Part shown: piece after piece, positions 34,065 through 42,710 of the stretch
How positions within the stretch are numbered: position 1 is the first letter of the stretch
Layout: each line of letters starts with the position of its first letter
NCBI GenBank assembly: GCA_031378345.1
Contig: JANNDY010000145.1
Location: forward strand, 54,744 to 118,743
Length of the DNA: 64,000 bases
Reading direction: 5' to 3'
Source: Emticicia sp031378345
Lineage (GTDB): Bacteria > Bacteroidota > Bacteroidia > Cytophagales > Spirosomataceae
Notes under the pieces: generated by a model
What the model saw: the letters and a program-made list of their open reading frames with translations, nothing else
The model's database searches: none
What the model was told of the DNA's origin: nothing
Position numbers and translations under genes: made by a program

Positions 34065-37000
34065 ATGAAATTAACCTTCACTTTCCTCCTTTTTGCCTCA
34101 ATCGTCTCTTTTGCTCAGAAAGGATTCGACAAAAAAACTAAGCCTGTCGGCAGTCAAAATGATGCTCCTAAAGGGCAATTTATTGAAATTGATGGCCAGA
34201 AAAATGACAAAAATATTCGCCAAACTGGTATAGGAGGACTTTCTACGAAATTTATCAGTAAACTAAAAGTAACTCGTGATCCCGAAACAGGTGGCGTTTT
34301 AATGATTGAAAATCTCTCGAAAGCTATTCCGAATGTGCGTAAAAGTACACAATTGATGGCAACTGATTTTTTGGGAGAAGTAAAAACTGCCTTAAAAATC
34401 ACAGACCCTGCACAAGAGTTTGAAATGGTAGATATGGAAACTGATGAGGGAGGAATCACACACATCAAAATCTTGCAAAAGTACAAGAACATCCCTATTT
34501 ATGGTGGCGAAATGTGGCTTCATACCAAAGGCACAAGAATTGATGTACTGAACGGCAGAAATTTTCCGACTCCTAAACTAAATTCTACAAATCCGAACAT
34601 TTCGGAGGAAAAAGCTATTGAATTTGCTATGATTGATGTTGCAAAAAAGTCAATCGTTCAGCGTGCAGGCGTTACAGGTTTACTTTTAGGAAAAATGCAA
34701 AATACTGCCGAATTAATCATTTATCATAAAGATGAACTTCTTGATAATGAGCGACTTACGTATAATTTAAGTATTCGCCCAAACCTTTTGGAGCGTTGGA
34801 CATATTTTGTAGATGCCAATACTGGCGAAATCTTGAAAAAGTTCAATAATACTTGTGCATTAGATGGACCTTTTACGGCAACTGCAAGAGATTTGAATAA
34901 TATTTCAAGAACATTTAATGTACAGCAATTGGGCAGCACTTATACCATGATTGACACCCAACGCCCGATGTATAACAAAACAACATCGAAACTTCCTGAC
35001 GACCCAATTGGTGCGATTTGGACGATTGATGCAAAAAATACCACTTCAGGCAATATGACTTATGCTCAAAGTTCATCAACAAATAATACAAACTGGAGTC
35101 CTACGGCAGTTTCGGCACATTATAATGCTGGACTTTGCTATGATTATTACCGAACAAAATTTGGTAGAAACTCACTCGATGGCAAAGGTGGAACTATTCT
35201 TTCGGTTATAAATATTGCAGATGATGATGGAAAAGGGATGGATAATGCCTACTGGAATGGCGAATTTATGGGTTATGGTAATGGGCGTGATGCCTTCAAA
35301 CCATTGGCTGGAGCTTTGGATGTAGGAGGACACGAAATGACACACGGCGTGGTTGAAGCCACGGCACGTTTGGAATATCAAAACCAATCAGGAGCTTTGA
35401 ATGAGTCGTTTGCTGATATTTTTGGAGCAATGATTGACCGTGATAATTGGACTTTGGGCGAAACAATCGTCAAAGGAAATGCTTTTCCGTCGGGAGCTTT
35501 GAGGAGTTTATCAAACCCAAATCAAGGAGGAAAAAGTGATCCTGGCTACCAACCAAAAACAATGTCGCAATATGCTTTTTTGGCAAATACCGAAGAGCAA
35601 GACAATGGTGGCGTTCATGTAAATAGTGGCATTCCGAACTATGCTTTCTATTTATTTGCTTCAAATGCCAACGTTACGAAAGACAGAGCCGAACAAGTTT
35701 ATTACAAGGCATTGACCAAATACATGACCCGAACATCAAAATTTGTTGATGCTCGTTTGGCAGTTGTGCGAGCTTCTGCAGATCTTTATGGCGAAAATTC
35801 GGCAGTAGTTGTGGCAGCAAAAGCCGCTTTTGATGCTGTTGGCATTGCTGACCCAAATGGAACTACACCAACAAATACACCTGCACCAGCACCTACGCCA
35901 ACTCCTCAACAAAACATTCCTGTCAATACTGGTGGCGATTTTATCTTGGTTTTTGAGCCTTCATCGGGCAAACTTTATACAGGTACAGCAACTTCTCAAA
36001 ACTTTAAAGTCATTTCTTCAAGTGGTTGTTTGAACAAGCCAAGTATCACTGACGATGGCTTAACGGCCTATTTTATAGGAAAAGACCAAGCAATTCGTAA
36101 AATTGGCTTGACGGGAGCTTTCACCGAAACCAAAGTATCGAGCGACGCAGTTTGGGGAAATGTGGCAGTTTCAAAAGATGGAAAACGCTTGGCAGCTTTG
36201 ACAAAAACTCGAGATAAATTTATCTATATCTTCAATTTGGAAGATGGAAAAGGCTATAAATTGCCTTTATACAACCCAACTTATTCGACTGGTGTAAGCA
36301 CTGGCGAAGTGCAATATGCCGACTCATTTGAATGGGATTATACTGGCGAAACAGTCATTTATGACGCTTTTAATAGCCTGAAAAGCGTATCTGGAACTAT
36401 TGAGTTTTGGGACGTAGGCATGATGAAGACATGGGATTTGGCAAAAAAAGCTGTGGGAACTGGTAAAATTGAGAAACTTTTCACCGATTTAGAGGCGGGC
36501 GAAAGTATTGGAAATCCTGCATTTTCTAAAAACACACAAAACATTATTGCCTTTGATTATTATACCGAAGAAGAGCCTGATACCTATTATCAAATTGGTG
36601 TAGATATTGCCAATAATGATTTAGATGCTGTCTATAAAAACAATGACATTGGTTATCCGACCTACTCTCGCTTGGATGACAAAATGCTTTTCAATACCTT
36701 GAAAGGGACGCAAGCAAATGTTAATTATATGGGTTTAGCTAAAAACAAAATCTCGCCAACAGGCAAAGTAGTTGAATTATTTACTGATGCAAAATGGGCG
36801 GTTTGGTACGCACAAGGGGCAAGAGCGATTCCAACAAAAACAGACCAAACGATTAATTTTGGAGCAATTGCAGATAAAAACATAGGTGAAAGTTTCAATA
36901 TTTCGGCAAGTTCAAGTTCAAATTTGGGCGTTCAATTTACAGTAGATGGCGGTGATATTACATTGAGTGGAAATAGAGTTACAGTTGGGACAACGGCAGG

Positions 37001-37550
37001 AAAAGCTAAAATAAAGGCATTTCAGATAGGAAATACACAGTTTAATGCCATAAGTTTGACACAAACATTTTGTATTATTCCCGCTGCTCCGAGAATCGCT
37101 TCAAGTGGAAATAACATAGTTGCATTGGGAGGGAAAAACTTTCAATGGTATATAAATGGCAACTTGGTTGGTGGTCAAACAACAAGCACAAGCATTGCGG
37201 CAGATTTGGGAGGAACTTATACTGTGAGAGCAATTACAGACGATGGTTGCCAAAGTTTGGCTTCAAATAGCATCGCTGTTGCGGCAAAAGTTTTGGCTAC
37301 GGAACTTGACGAAAGCATCAAAGTAAGTATTTTTCCAAATCCAACGGCTGATGAATTACGCATCGAATTGCCATCAGGAATCACTTTTAAAGAAGCTATT
37401 TTTTACTCAGTTTCGGGAAGTAATGTTGCCAGTTTTGACAAACTTTCTACCAATAACTCACTGAATATCAGCACTTTAGGCAAAGGTTTGTTTTCAGTAA
37501 AAATCGAAACTAATAAAGGAAGTGTAGTTAGGAAAATTGTGAGGGAGTAG
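34065..37550 (+). CDS. M4 (thermolysin-type) metallopeptidase with propeller and T9SS sorting domain
   Basis: 1161 residues. Signal peptide (ending FASIVSFAQ), an FTP/PepSY propeptide (about 60-265), then the M4 catalytic domain: zinc motif HEMTH at residues 423-427, third ligand Glu447 in LNESFADIFG, and catalytic His518 in GGVHVNSGIPN. A Thr/Pro linker (about 600-622) leads to a PD40-like beta-propeller (about 625-925), two beta-sandwich modules, and a T9SS type A sorting domain (IFPNPTADELRIELP ... LGKGLFSVKI). It is secreted as a zymogen and anchored or released at the surface, where it degrades proteins. The propeller is an unusual addition to M4 enzymes. Confidence 0.93.
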   Translation: MKLTFTFLLFASIVSFAQKGFDKKTKPVGSQNDAPKGQFIEIDGQKNDKNIRQTGIGGLSTKFISKLKVTRDPETGGVLMIENLSKAIPNVRKSTQLMATDFLGEVKTALKITDPAQEFEMVDMETDEGGITHIKILQKYKNIPIYGGEMWLHTKGTRIDVLNGRNFPTPKLNSTNPNISEEKAIEFAMIDVAKKSIVQRAGVTGLLLGKMQNTAELIIYHKDELLDNERLTYNLSIRPNLLERWTYFVDANTGEILKKFNNTCALDGPFTATARDLNNISRTFNVQQLGSTYTMIDTQRPMYNKTTSKLPDDPIGAIWTIDAKNTTSGNMTYAQSSSTNNTNWSPTAVSAHYNAGLCYDYYRTKFGRNSLDGKGGTILSVINIADDDGKGMDNAYWNGEFMGYGNGRDAFKPLAGALDVGGHEMTHGVVEATARLEYQNQSGALNESFADIFGAMIDRDNWTLGETIVKGNAFPSGALRSLSNPNQGGKSDPGYQPKTMSQYAFLANTEEQDNGGVHVNSGIPNYAFYLFASNANVTKDRAEQVYYKALTKYMTRTSKFVDARLAVVRASADLYGENSAVVVAAKAAFDAVGIADPNGTTPTNTPAPAPTPTPQQNIPVNTGGDFILVFEPSSGKLYTGTATSQNFKVISSSGCLNKPSITDDGLTAYFIGKDQAIRKIGLTGAFTETKVSSDAVWGNVAVSKDGKRLAALTKTRDKFIYIFNLEDGKGYKLPLYNPTYSTGVSTGEVQYADSFEWDYTGETVIYDAFNSLKSVSGTIEFWDVGMMKTWDLAKKAVGTGKIEKLFTDLEAGESIGNPAFSKNTQNIIAFDYYTEEEPDTYYQIGVDIANNDLDAVYKNNDIGYPTYSRLDDKMLFNTLKGTQANVNYMGLAKNKISPTGKVVELFTDAKWAVWYAQGARAIPTKTDQTINFGAIADKNIGESFNISASSSSNLGVQFTVDGGDITLSGNRVTVGTTAGKAKIKAFQIGNTQFNAISLTQTFCIIPAAPRIASSGNNIVALGGKNFQWYINGNLVGGQTTSTSIAADLGGTYTVRAITDDGCQSLASNSIAVAAKVLATELDESIKVSIFPNPTADELRIELPSGITFKEAIFYSVSGSNVASFDKLSTNNSLNISTLGKGLFSVKIETNKGSVVRKIVRE

Positions 37551-37566
37551 AGAAAAGGTCTAAAAT

Positions 37567-37750
37567 GGGTAGCCACTATGTGGCAAAAAAATCATTTAAA
37601 ATTTAATTATTATTACAAATAAGTAGTACCTACGGCACAAAAAATACAACAAATTTTACTCTTGAGTAGAATAAATTGCACCGTAGGTGCTACCTATTTG
37701 TAGTAACAAAAATATAAAAATTCAAATATTTGCCACGTAGTGGCTACCCT
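37567..37750. repeat. Left boundary of the RAYT element: modules A-B then inverted b-a
   Basis: A = GGGTA-GCCAC-TAT-GTGGC-AAAA (37567-37587). B = AAATAAGTAGTACCTACGGC (37617-37636) plus A-run. Then the inverse of B at 37677-37702 (GCACC-GTA-GGTGC-TACC) and the inverse of A at 37731-37750 (GCCAC-GTA-GTGGC-TACCC). The inverted A module ends about 30 nt before the transposase ATG. Confidence 0.8.
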
Positions 37751-37778
37751 AATAAGCAAACTTAAAATACAGATTAAA

Positions 37779-38243
37779 ATGCCTAATACATATACGCAAC
37801 TCTATATTCATTGTGTGTTTGCTGTAAAATATAGAGCTGCTGTTATTAAACCCGAATGGGAAGACCGATTACACAAATATATTACAGGAATTGTACAAAA
37901 TAATGGGCATAAACTGTTGGCTATCAATTCTGTTTCTGATCATTTACATCTCTTTTTTGGCTTGCATCCAAAACAATCTATTTCTGAATTAATGCAACTC
38001 GTAAAAGGAGATAGCTCGGAATTCATCAACAAACAAAAGTTTACAAAAGGAAAGTTTAATTGGCAAGACGGTTACGGTAGTTTTAGTAATAGTCGCTCAC
38101 AAATTGACGGTGTTGTCAAGTATATTCTCAATCAAAAGGAACATCATAAAAAAGTAACTTTCCGAGAAGAATATTTAAAATTACTCAAAGATTATGAAAT
38201 TGATTTCGATGAAAAATACATTTTTCATGATTTGTTAGATTGA
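37779..38243 (+). CDS. REP-associated tyrosine transposase (RAYT, IS200-like Y1 family)
   Basis: 154 residues from ATG 37779; the open frame begins in the flanking palindrome. Y1 transposase features: LYIHCVFAVKYR at the N-terminus, the HUH motif DHLHLFFG (His55, His57) and the catalytic Tyr115 in DGVVKYILNQKEHHKK. HUH enzymes cut single-stranded DNA next to a hairpin and attach to its 5' end. This gene has matching palindromes on both sides (A inverted before it, A direct after it), so it is best read as a RAYT that mobilises these hairpins. The frame is intact, so it may be active. Confidence 0.93.
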   Translation: MPNTYTQLYIHCVFAVKYRAAVIKPEWEDRLHKYITGIVQNNGHKLLAINSVSDHLHLFFGLHPKQSISELMQLVKGDSSEFINKQKFTKGKFNWQDGYGSFSNSRSQIDGVVKYILNQKEHHKKVTFREEYLKLLKDYEIDFDEKYIFHDLLD

Positions 38244-38247
38244 AATT

Positions 38248-38325
38248 GGGTAGCCACTATGTGGCAAAAATGTTTACAATATTAACTTTTTTACTACAAA
38301 TAGGTAGTGCCTACAGCACAAAAAA
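38248..38325. repeat. Right boundary of the RAYT element: modules A-B in direct orientation
   Basis: GGGTAGCCACTATGTGGCAA at 38248-38267 is identical to the left A module, and AAATAGGTAGTGCCTACAGC at 38299-38318 is module B. Together they repeat the order and spacing of the left A-B. The open frame of the next gene runs back through it, so the extra 36 codons are repeat-derived. Confidence 0.8.
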
Positions 38326-38347
38326 GGTTATAAAAAGTAAAGAGAAA

Positions 38348-38899
38348 ATGAACACCAAAGAAATTGATAAATTTTTGATTGATGAAAAAGACCACATCAA
38401 TAAACTTCACCAAATTGTACGAGATACGATTAAGGAAGAACAATTGATTGTCAATAATCTTTTGCATCCACCCATAGAAGTGCTAACAAGTGGGCAAGCA
38501 CTTTCAGACAAAGTGGCTCGTTTTGGTGGAAGTTGGAAGTTTATTATTCTCTTCGCTGTGATTCTGGCAGTTTGGATAATTTTCAATGCAACACTTCCCG
38601 AAAAAGACAGGTTTGACCCCTACCCTTTTATCTTGATGAATTTGATTCTTTCGACCATTGCGGCATTGCAAGCTCCGATAATTATGATGAGTCAAAATAG
38701 ACAGGAAGAAAAAGACCGAATGAGGGGCGAAAATGACTATTTGATAAACCTGAAAGCCGAAATGGAGATTAGAAGTTTGCATCAAAAAATAGATTTATTG
38801 TTGGAAGAACAAATAAAAACTTTGTTTGAAACGCAAGCAAAGCAATTTAAAATGCTCGAAGAAATAAAGGCTAAACTTGATAAAATTTCTAAAAACTAA
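38348..38899 (+). CDS. DUF1003 domain membrane protein
   Basis: 183 residues from ATG 38348 (MNTKEIDKFLIDEKDH). The frame begins at 38240, but the first 36 codons are the right RAYT repeat, so the later start is chosen. The conserved block is SDKVARFGGSWKFIILFA, then two membrane helices (FIILFAVILAVWIIFNATL and FILMNLILSTIAALQAPIIMM) with the DPYPFILMNL and SQNRQEEKDRMR motifs between and after them. A coiled coil ends the protein. DUF1003 proteins occur in many bacteria and are of unknown function. Confidence 0.85.
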   Translation: MNTKEIDKFLIDEKDHINKLHQIVRDTIKEEQLIVNNLLHPPIEVLTSGQALSDKVARFGGSWKFIILFAVILAVWIIFNATLPEKDRFDPYPFILMNLILSTIAALQAPIIMMSQNRQEEKDRMRGENDYLINLKAEMEIRSLHQKIDLLLEEQIKTLFETQAKQFKMLEEIKAKLDKISKN

Positions 38900-38920
38900 A
38901 ACTTCCACTAAAAAATCACC

Positions 38921-40003
38921 ATGCAAAACTCAACAAACCTCATAAAAATATTAGTAGTCGGCTGTGGAAATATGGGAGCTTCTCATGCACAGGCTTATCA
39001 ATCATTAGTTGGATTTGAAATCTGTGGCATTGTTTCCATAGGAAAAAGCAAAGAAATTTTGAATAAAAAATTAGGCGGGGGCTATCCCCTATTTTCAGAT
39101 TTTGAAACTGCACTTTCTGTTACCAAACCCGATGCCGTTTGTATTTCTACTTACCCCGATACACACGAAGAGTTTGCCATCAAATCTCTCGAAGCGGATT
39201 GCCATATTTTTATCGAAAAACCTTTGGCAGATACTGTTGCTGGAGCAGAACGAGTGGCAGCAGTGGCACAAAAAACAGGCAAGAAAGTGGTTGTGGGCTA
39301 TATTTTGAGGCATCATCCTTCTTGGGAGAAGTTTGTAGAGCTTTCGCACGAGTTAGGAAAACCTTTGGTAATGCGAATGAATCTCAACCAACAAAGCCAC
39401 GGAATTATGTGGGACGTTCACCGAAATTTAATGAAAAGTCTAAGCCCAATTGTTGATTGCGGCGTACATTATATTGATGTAATGTGCCAAATGACACGCT
39501 CAAAACCGCTACAAGTTTCGGCAATTGGAGCAAGATTGACCAACGATATTGCCGAAAATAATTATAATTACGGACAACTACAAATACGTTTTGAAGATGG
39601 TTCGGTAGGTTGGTACGAAGCTGGCTGGGGACCAATGATGAGCGAAACGGCATTCTTTATAAAAGATGTTATCGGTCCAAAAGGTTGTGTTTCTATCGTA
39701 GCCAAAGATGCTGGAGGAAGTGGAAAATCTGATAATGTTGATTCCCATACAAAAACCGAATCGCTACGTTTTCACCATGCTGATATTGACGAAAATAATG
39801 AATTTACAAAGCAAGATACTTGGATTAATTTGAGCGATGAACCTGACCATCAAGAACTTTGTAACCGAGAACAACGCTATTTTTTGAAGGCAATTCAAGA
39901 AAACATTGACCTGACCGACCATGTGCAAGATGCCATAAATAGTCTAAAAATTGCTTTTGCTTGCGATGAATCTGTCAGAACTGGGCAGGTGGTTTATTTA
40001 TGA
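38921..40003 (+). CDS. Gfo/Idh/MocA family oxidoreductase
   Basis: 360 residues, cytosolic. N-terminal Rossmann domain with VVGCGNMGASHAQAYQ, CISTYPDTHEEFAIKSL and the family EKP motif in IFIEKPLADTV (NAD binding); the C-terminal alpha/beta domain (about 130-360) forms the substrate site, with HRNLMKSLSPIVDCGVHYID. Members oxidise sugars or polyols; the substrate here is unknown. It faces a convergent DlgD-like dehydrogenase across a bidirectional hairpin, which makes a role in sugar or sugar-acid breakdown plausible. Confidence 0.9.
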   Translation: MQNSTNLIKILVVGCGNMGASHAQAYQSLVGFEICGIVSIGKSKEILNKKLGGGYPLFSDFETALSVTKPDAVCISTYPDTHEEFAIKSLEADCHIFIEKPLADTVAGAERVAAVAQKTGKKVVVGYILRHHPSWEKFVELSHELGKPLVMRMNLNQQSHGIMWDVHRNLMKSLSPIVDCGVHYIDVMCQMTRSKPLQVSAIGARLTNDIAENNYNYGQLQIRFEDGSVGWYEAGWGPMMSETAFFIKDVIGPKGCVSIVAKDAGGSGKSDNVDSHTKTESLRFHHADIDENNEFTKQDTWINLSDEPDHQELCNREQRYFLKAIQENIDLTDHVQDAINSLKIAFACDESVRTGQVVYL

Positions 40004-40042
40004 CAATTATCAATGAACAATTATCAATGAACAATTATCAAT
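40003..40042. repeat. ACAATTATCAATGA tandem repeat
   Basis: ACAATTATCAATGA occurs twice and then ACAATTATCAATA, immediately after the Gfo/Idh gene. It is of the same type as the spacer at 26850-26976. Confidence 0.65.
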
Positions 40043-40080
40043 AATCGTGTAAAATATTAATAATCAATATTTTACACGAT
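40043..40080. terminator. Bidirectional hairpin between the Gfo/Idh and DlgD-like genes
   Basis: ATCGTGTAAAATATT and AATATTTTACACGAT form a 15-bp perfect stem with a short loop (AATAATC), followed by TTTTCTT on the plus strand. It should serve both converging genes. Confidence 0.75.
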
Positions 40081-40084
40081 TTTC

Positions 40085-41110
40085 TTACCCATTCAAATCT
40101 AATATCTCCTCCCAAACACTTTTTAAAACTGGAACACCATTAGCAAGGTTTTTTTGTCTGGTTTGCAAAACTCTTTCGCCGGGAAATGTTATTTTTTGGG
40201 AATCATCTATCGCTACTGATTGGTGATAATCATTGATAATATTTTCGATTATTTGAGAAATACTTGAATGATTGCCTAATTTTTGAATTTCAATGGCTAT
40301 AAAAACCTGCGAAACGCCATATTCGACCTTCGATTCACTAATTTCATGCGTGGACCAGCCACCCGACAAAACCGCCGCCAAAATATCTAACAAAATTGAT
40401 AATCCTGCTCCTTTCCAATAGCCAACAGGAATCGAACGCCAAGATTCGAGTATTAAATTGGGGTCGTCGGTCAGGTTTCCATCTTTGTCATAGCCTCCAG
40501 GCACTTTCAGTTTTTCATTTTTCAAAGCTGATAATTCCATTGCTCCAAACGAAAATTGCGACATTGCCATGTCCAGCACAATCGCTTCATCTTTATACGG
40601 AATTGCAATTACCAAAGGATTATTCCCTAATTTAGCATCAGTTGCCCCCCAAGCGGGCATATTTGCAATGGTGTTTGTCCAGCCAATAAAAACAAAACCA
40701 GCTTTGGCAGCTTGCCAACCATAAGTACCTCCACGCATCCAATGATTGGTTTTTGCCATTCCTACACAACCAATTCCGTGCTGTTGTGCCAAACTCATAG
40801 CAGTTTTTGTGGCATGAATCGCATTCAAAGGACCGGGGCCGAGATTGCCACTCCATTGCTCAATTCCCCCAAATTTTGAAATTAAAGTTGGTGATTCATC
40901 AGGTTTCACAAAGCCTTCTTGCAAATATTTTATAAATCTTGGAAAACGATTTACGCCATGCGTATAAATTCCGTCAACGCTATTTGTGGTGAAAACTGCT
41001 GCACATTCGGCAGCTTTTTCTTGTTTAAAGCCATTTTTCATCAAAATTGTTTCAAAAGTAGCTTGCATTGCTGCTGAAGATATGAGTAAAGAAGTGTTTT
41101 CAAAAGGCAT
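40085..41110 (-). CDS. DlgD-like malate/L-lactate dehydrogenase family enzyme (2,3-diketo-L-gulonate reductase type)
   Basis: 341 residues. The Ldh2 family fold with THGVNRFPRFIKYLQEG, GNLGPGPLNAIHATKTAMSL, TNHWMRGGTYGWQAAKAGF, ANMPAWGATDAKLGNNPL and GYWKGAGLSILLDILAAVLSGG. These match the 2,3-diketo-L-gulonate / 3-dehydro-L-gulonate reductases more than malate or ureidoglycolate dehydrogenases. It uses NAD(P)H in the cytosol. The divergent upstream neighbour is an NrtR-type regulator, and the convergent downstream neighbour a sugar oxidoreductase, so a sugar-acid (uronate or ascorbate-like) pathway is likely. This context claim is inference. Confidence 0.88.
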   Translation of the reverse strand: MPFENTSLLISSAAMQATFETILMKNGFKQEKAAECAAVFTTNSVDGIYTHGVNRFPRFIKYLQEGFVKPDESPTLISKFGGIEQWSGNLGPGPLNAIHATKTAMSLAQQHGIGCVGMAKTNHWMRGGTYGWQAAKAGFVFIGWTNTIANMPAWGATDAKLGNNPLVIAIPYKDEAIVLDMAMSQFSFGAMELSALKNEKLKVPGGYDKDGNLTDDPNLILESWRSIPVGYWKGAGLSILLDILAAVLSGGWSTHEISESKVEYGVSQVFIAIEIQKLGNHSSISQIIENIINDYHQSVAIDDSQKITFPGERVLQTRQKNLANGVPVLKSVWEEILDLNG

Positions 41111-41181
41111 ATTTATTGTTCTTTAAAATTTGCATAAAACTATCAAAAAAAATGCGTTATTCTTAGAAAATATAGAAAAAA

Positions 41182-41200
41182 CACCGCTTTGATTTCGGTG
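41182..41200. promoter_or_regulatory. Inverted repeat CACCG-N9-CGGTG overlapping the nrtR-like promoter
   Basis: CACCG (41182-41186) and CGGTG (41196-41200) enclose the TTTG -33 box. The position is that of a repressor operator serving both divergent genes. Confidence 0.5.
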
Positions 41201-41218
41201 AAAAATGCCTTATTTTTG
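41188..41218 (+). promoter_or_regulatory. Promoter of the NrtR-type regulator gene
   Basis: TTTG at 41188-41191, exactly 19 nt, then TATTTTTG at 41211-41218. The start point would be near 41224, which excludes the ATG at 41205 and supports the start at 41235. Confidence 0.75.
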
Positions 41219-41234
41219 TCAAAATACAAACCTA

Positions 41235-41966
41235 ATGTCCGAAAATTCTACTTTTAAAAATTACTGGGAAAACCAATTGCCACTTTTGCCAAGTGTGTCT
41301 ATTGATTGCGTAATACTGGGTTTTCATGACAAAAATTTGAAAATTTTATTGTTGAAATACAAGAATACTGACATTTATTCTCTGCCCGGTGGGTTTATCA
41401 ACATTGAAGATGATTTGGAAGATGCTACCCAAAGAGTTTTAGAAGATAGAACTGGTTTGAAGTCTATTTTTTTAGAGCAATTTTATACTTTTGGAGGAAA
41501 AAATCGCCGAGATGATGCCACTCATCAGAAAATAATGGCAAGTAATGGAATCGTGTTGCAAGAAAATCATTTTATGCTAAATCGCTTTGTAACAATCGCT
41601 TACTATGCTTTGATTGACTTTTCCAAAGCAAATCCAATGGCTGATGAGCTAACCGAAAGTTGCGAATGGTATGATTTAGATAAAGTGCCATCACTGATGT
41701 TTGACCATAATCAGATTTTTCAAAAAGCCTTAGAAACACTGCGTTCAAAACTTTTTGAGAAACAAATTGGTTTCAATTTACTTCCAGAAACTTTCACTAT
41801 GAACGAATTGCAAAGCCTTTATGAAACAATTTTGGGTGAAAAATTGGTGCGTTCAAATTTCCAGCGAAAAATACTTGGTTTAGAAATTTTAGAACGAATC
41901 GAAAAGAAAATGACTGGTGCGGCAAATAAAGCTCCTTATTTATATCGATTTTTGAATAACCCATAA
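41235..41966 (+). CDS. NrtR/AraR-type transcriptional regulator (Nudix-like ligand domain + winged helix)
   Basis: 243 residues from ATG 41235 (MSENSTFKNYWE), chosen because the promoter lies over the earlier ATG 41205. Residues about 15-150 form a Nudix fold: PSVSIDCVILGFHDKNLKIL, YSLPGGFINIEDDLEDATQR. The Nudix box RExxEE is degenerate (RVLEDRTGL), so it should bind a ligand, not hydrolyse it. The C-terminus (FTMNELQSLYETILGEKLVR, NFQRKILGLEILE) is the winged-helix domain of NrtR-like regulators. In Bacteroidota, such proteins regulate sugar catabolism (AraR in Bacteroides) or NAD metabolism. The divergent dlgD-like gene suggests the former. Confidence 0.88.
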   Translation: MSENSTFKNYWENQLPLLPSVSIDCVILGFHDKNLKILLLKYKNTDIYSLPGGFINIEDDLEDATQRVLEDRTGLKSIFLEQFYTFGGKNRRDDATHQKIMASNGIVLQENHFMLNRFVTIAYYALIDFSKANPMADELTESCEWYDLDKVPSLMFDHNQIFQKALETLRSKLFEKQIGFNLLPETFTMNELQSLYETILGEKLVRSNFQRKILGLEILERIEKKMTGAANKAPYLYRFLNNP

Positions 41967-41991
41967 AGGAGTTTTTTTTGCCACCCAAAAT

Positions 41992-42666
41992 TTATAATGA
42001 GATATTTTTATTTACTTCCAAATTATCATTTCCTTCAATAAGTTTGGTATCTTCATCAAGCACTAACCATCTGTAAGCACAAACCTCTTTACTCTGACAT
42101 TTTGGACAAATCCATAACCAATCGAGGTTGGCAGCAAGAGTGATATTTGTACTTTTTATGAGTGCTTCAATAGCTCGTCTTTTTTTTGTAACTTCCTGAT
42201 TATCAATTAGTTTGCTTATTTCAGCAATATCAATAAATTTGTTTTGCTTGACATATTCTACAAAGAATTTTGGCACAAAAAAAGCTGAAATGTAACGTTC
42301 AATATCCAGTTTATTTATTCTTGCATCGCCACAATCTCGACACCTCCAGCCGCTGATTTCATTAGTATTATACTGAAAGTTTTCATCAATAATTTCTTCA
42401 AAAACTTCACCTTTTGCAAGGCTATAAGCAATTGTTTGGATAGCTCCAAAAACCTTGTTTTTCCATAAACCTTCCACATTATCATTGCCTACCGAAATAT
42501 CATTGAACGAACCCATGCCGCCATAAGCATGCAAATGATGCTCAACACTTTTTTTGGTTGCCCATAATTCAATGTCTTCCAACATCCATTTTGCCCAAAA
42601 GTCATAGTCCGAATCTTTTAAAATTTTATATAAAATCTCTAAGGCTATTTTGTAATAATCAGTCAT
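41992..42666 (-). CDS. Hypothetical protein with two CxxC pairs
   Basis: 224 residues from ATG 42666 (MTDYYKIALEILYKILKDSD); the frame is open to 42729 but those residues overlap the upstream gene and are atypical. The C-terminal half contains two CxxC pairs (WRCRDCGDARI near residue 110 and ICPKCQSKEVC near residue 200) that could bind zinc. The N-terminal half (DFWAKWMLEDIELWATKKSV) is helical. No family recognised. It begins 45 bp after the end of the GNAT gene's frame and may be in the same operon. Confidence 0.65.
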   Translation of the reverse strand: MTDYYKIALEILYKILKDSDYDFWAKWMLEDIELWATKKSVEHHLHAYGGMGSFNDISVGNDNVEGLWKNKVFGAIQTIAYSLAKGEVFEEIIDENFQYNTNEISGWRCRDCGDARINKLDIERYISAFFVPKFFVEYVKQNKFIDIAEISKLIDNQEVTKKRRAIEALIKSTNITLAANLDWLWICPKCQSKEVCAYRWLVLDEDTKLIEGNDNLEVNKNISL

Positions 42667-42710
42667 TTTGGTTGATTTTGAAGGGAAGAAAATTAAATTT
42701 AAAGGAGAAT

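Noticed and set aside
38240..38347. 36 extra N-terminal codons of the DUF1003 gene
   Set aside because: They are the right-hand RAYT repeat; the normal family start follows at 38348.
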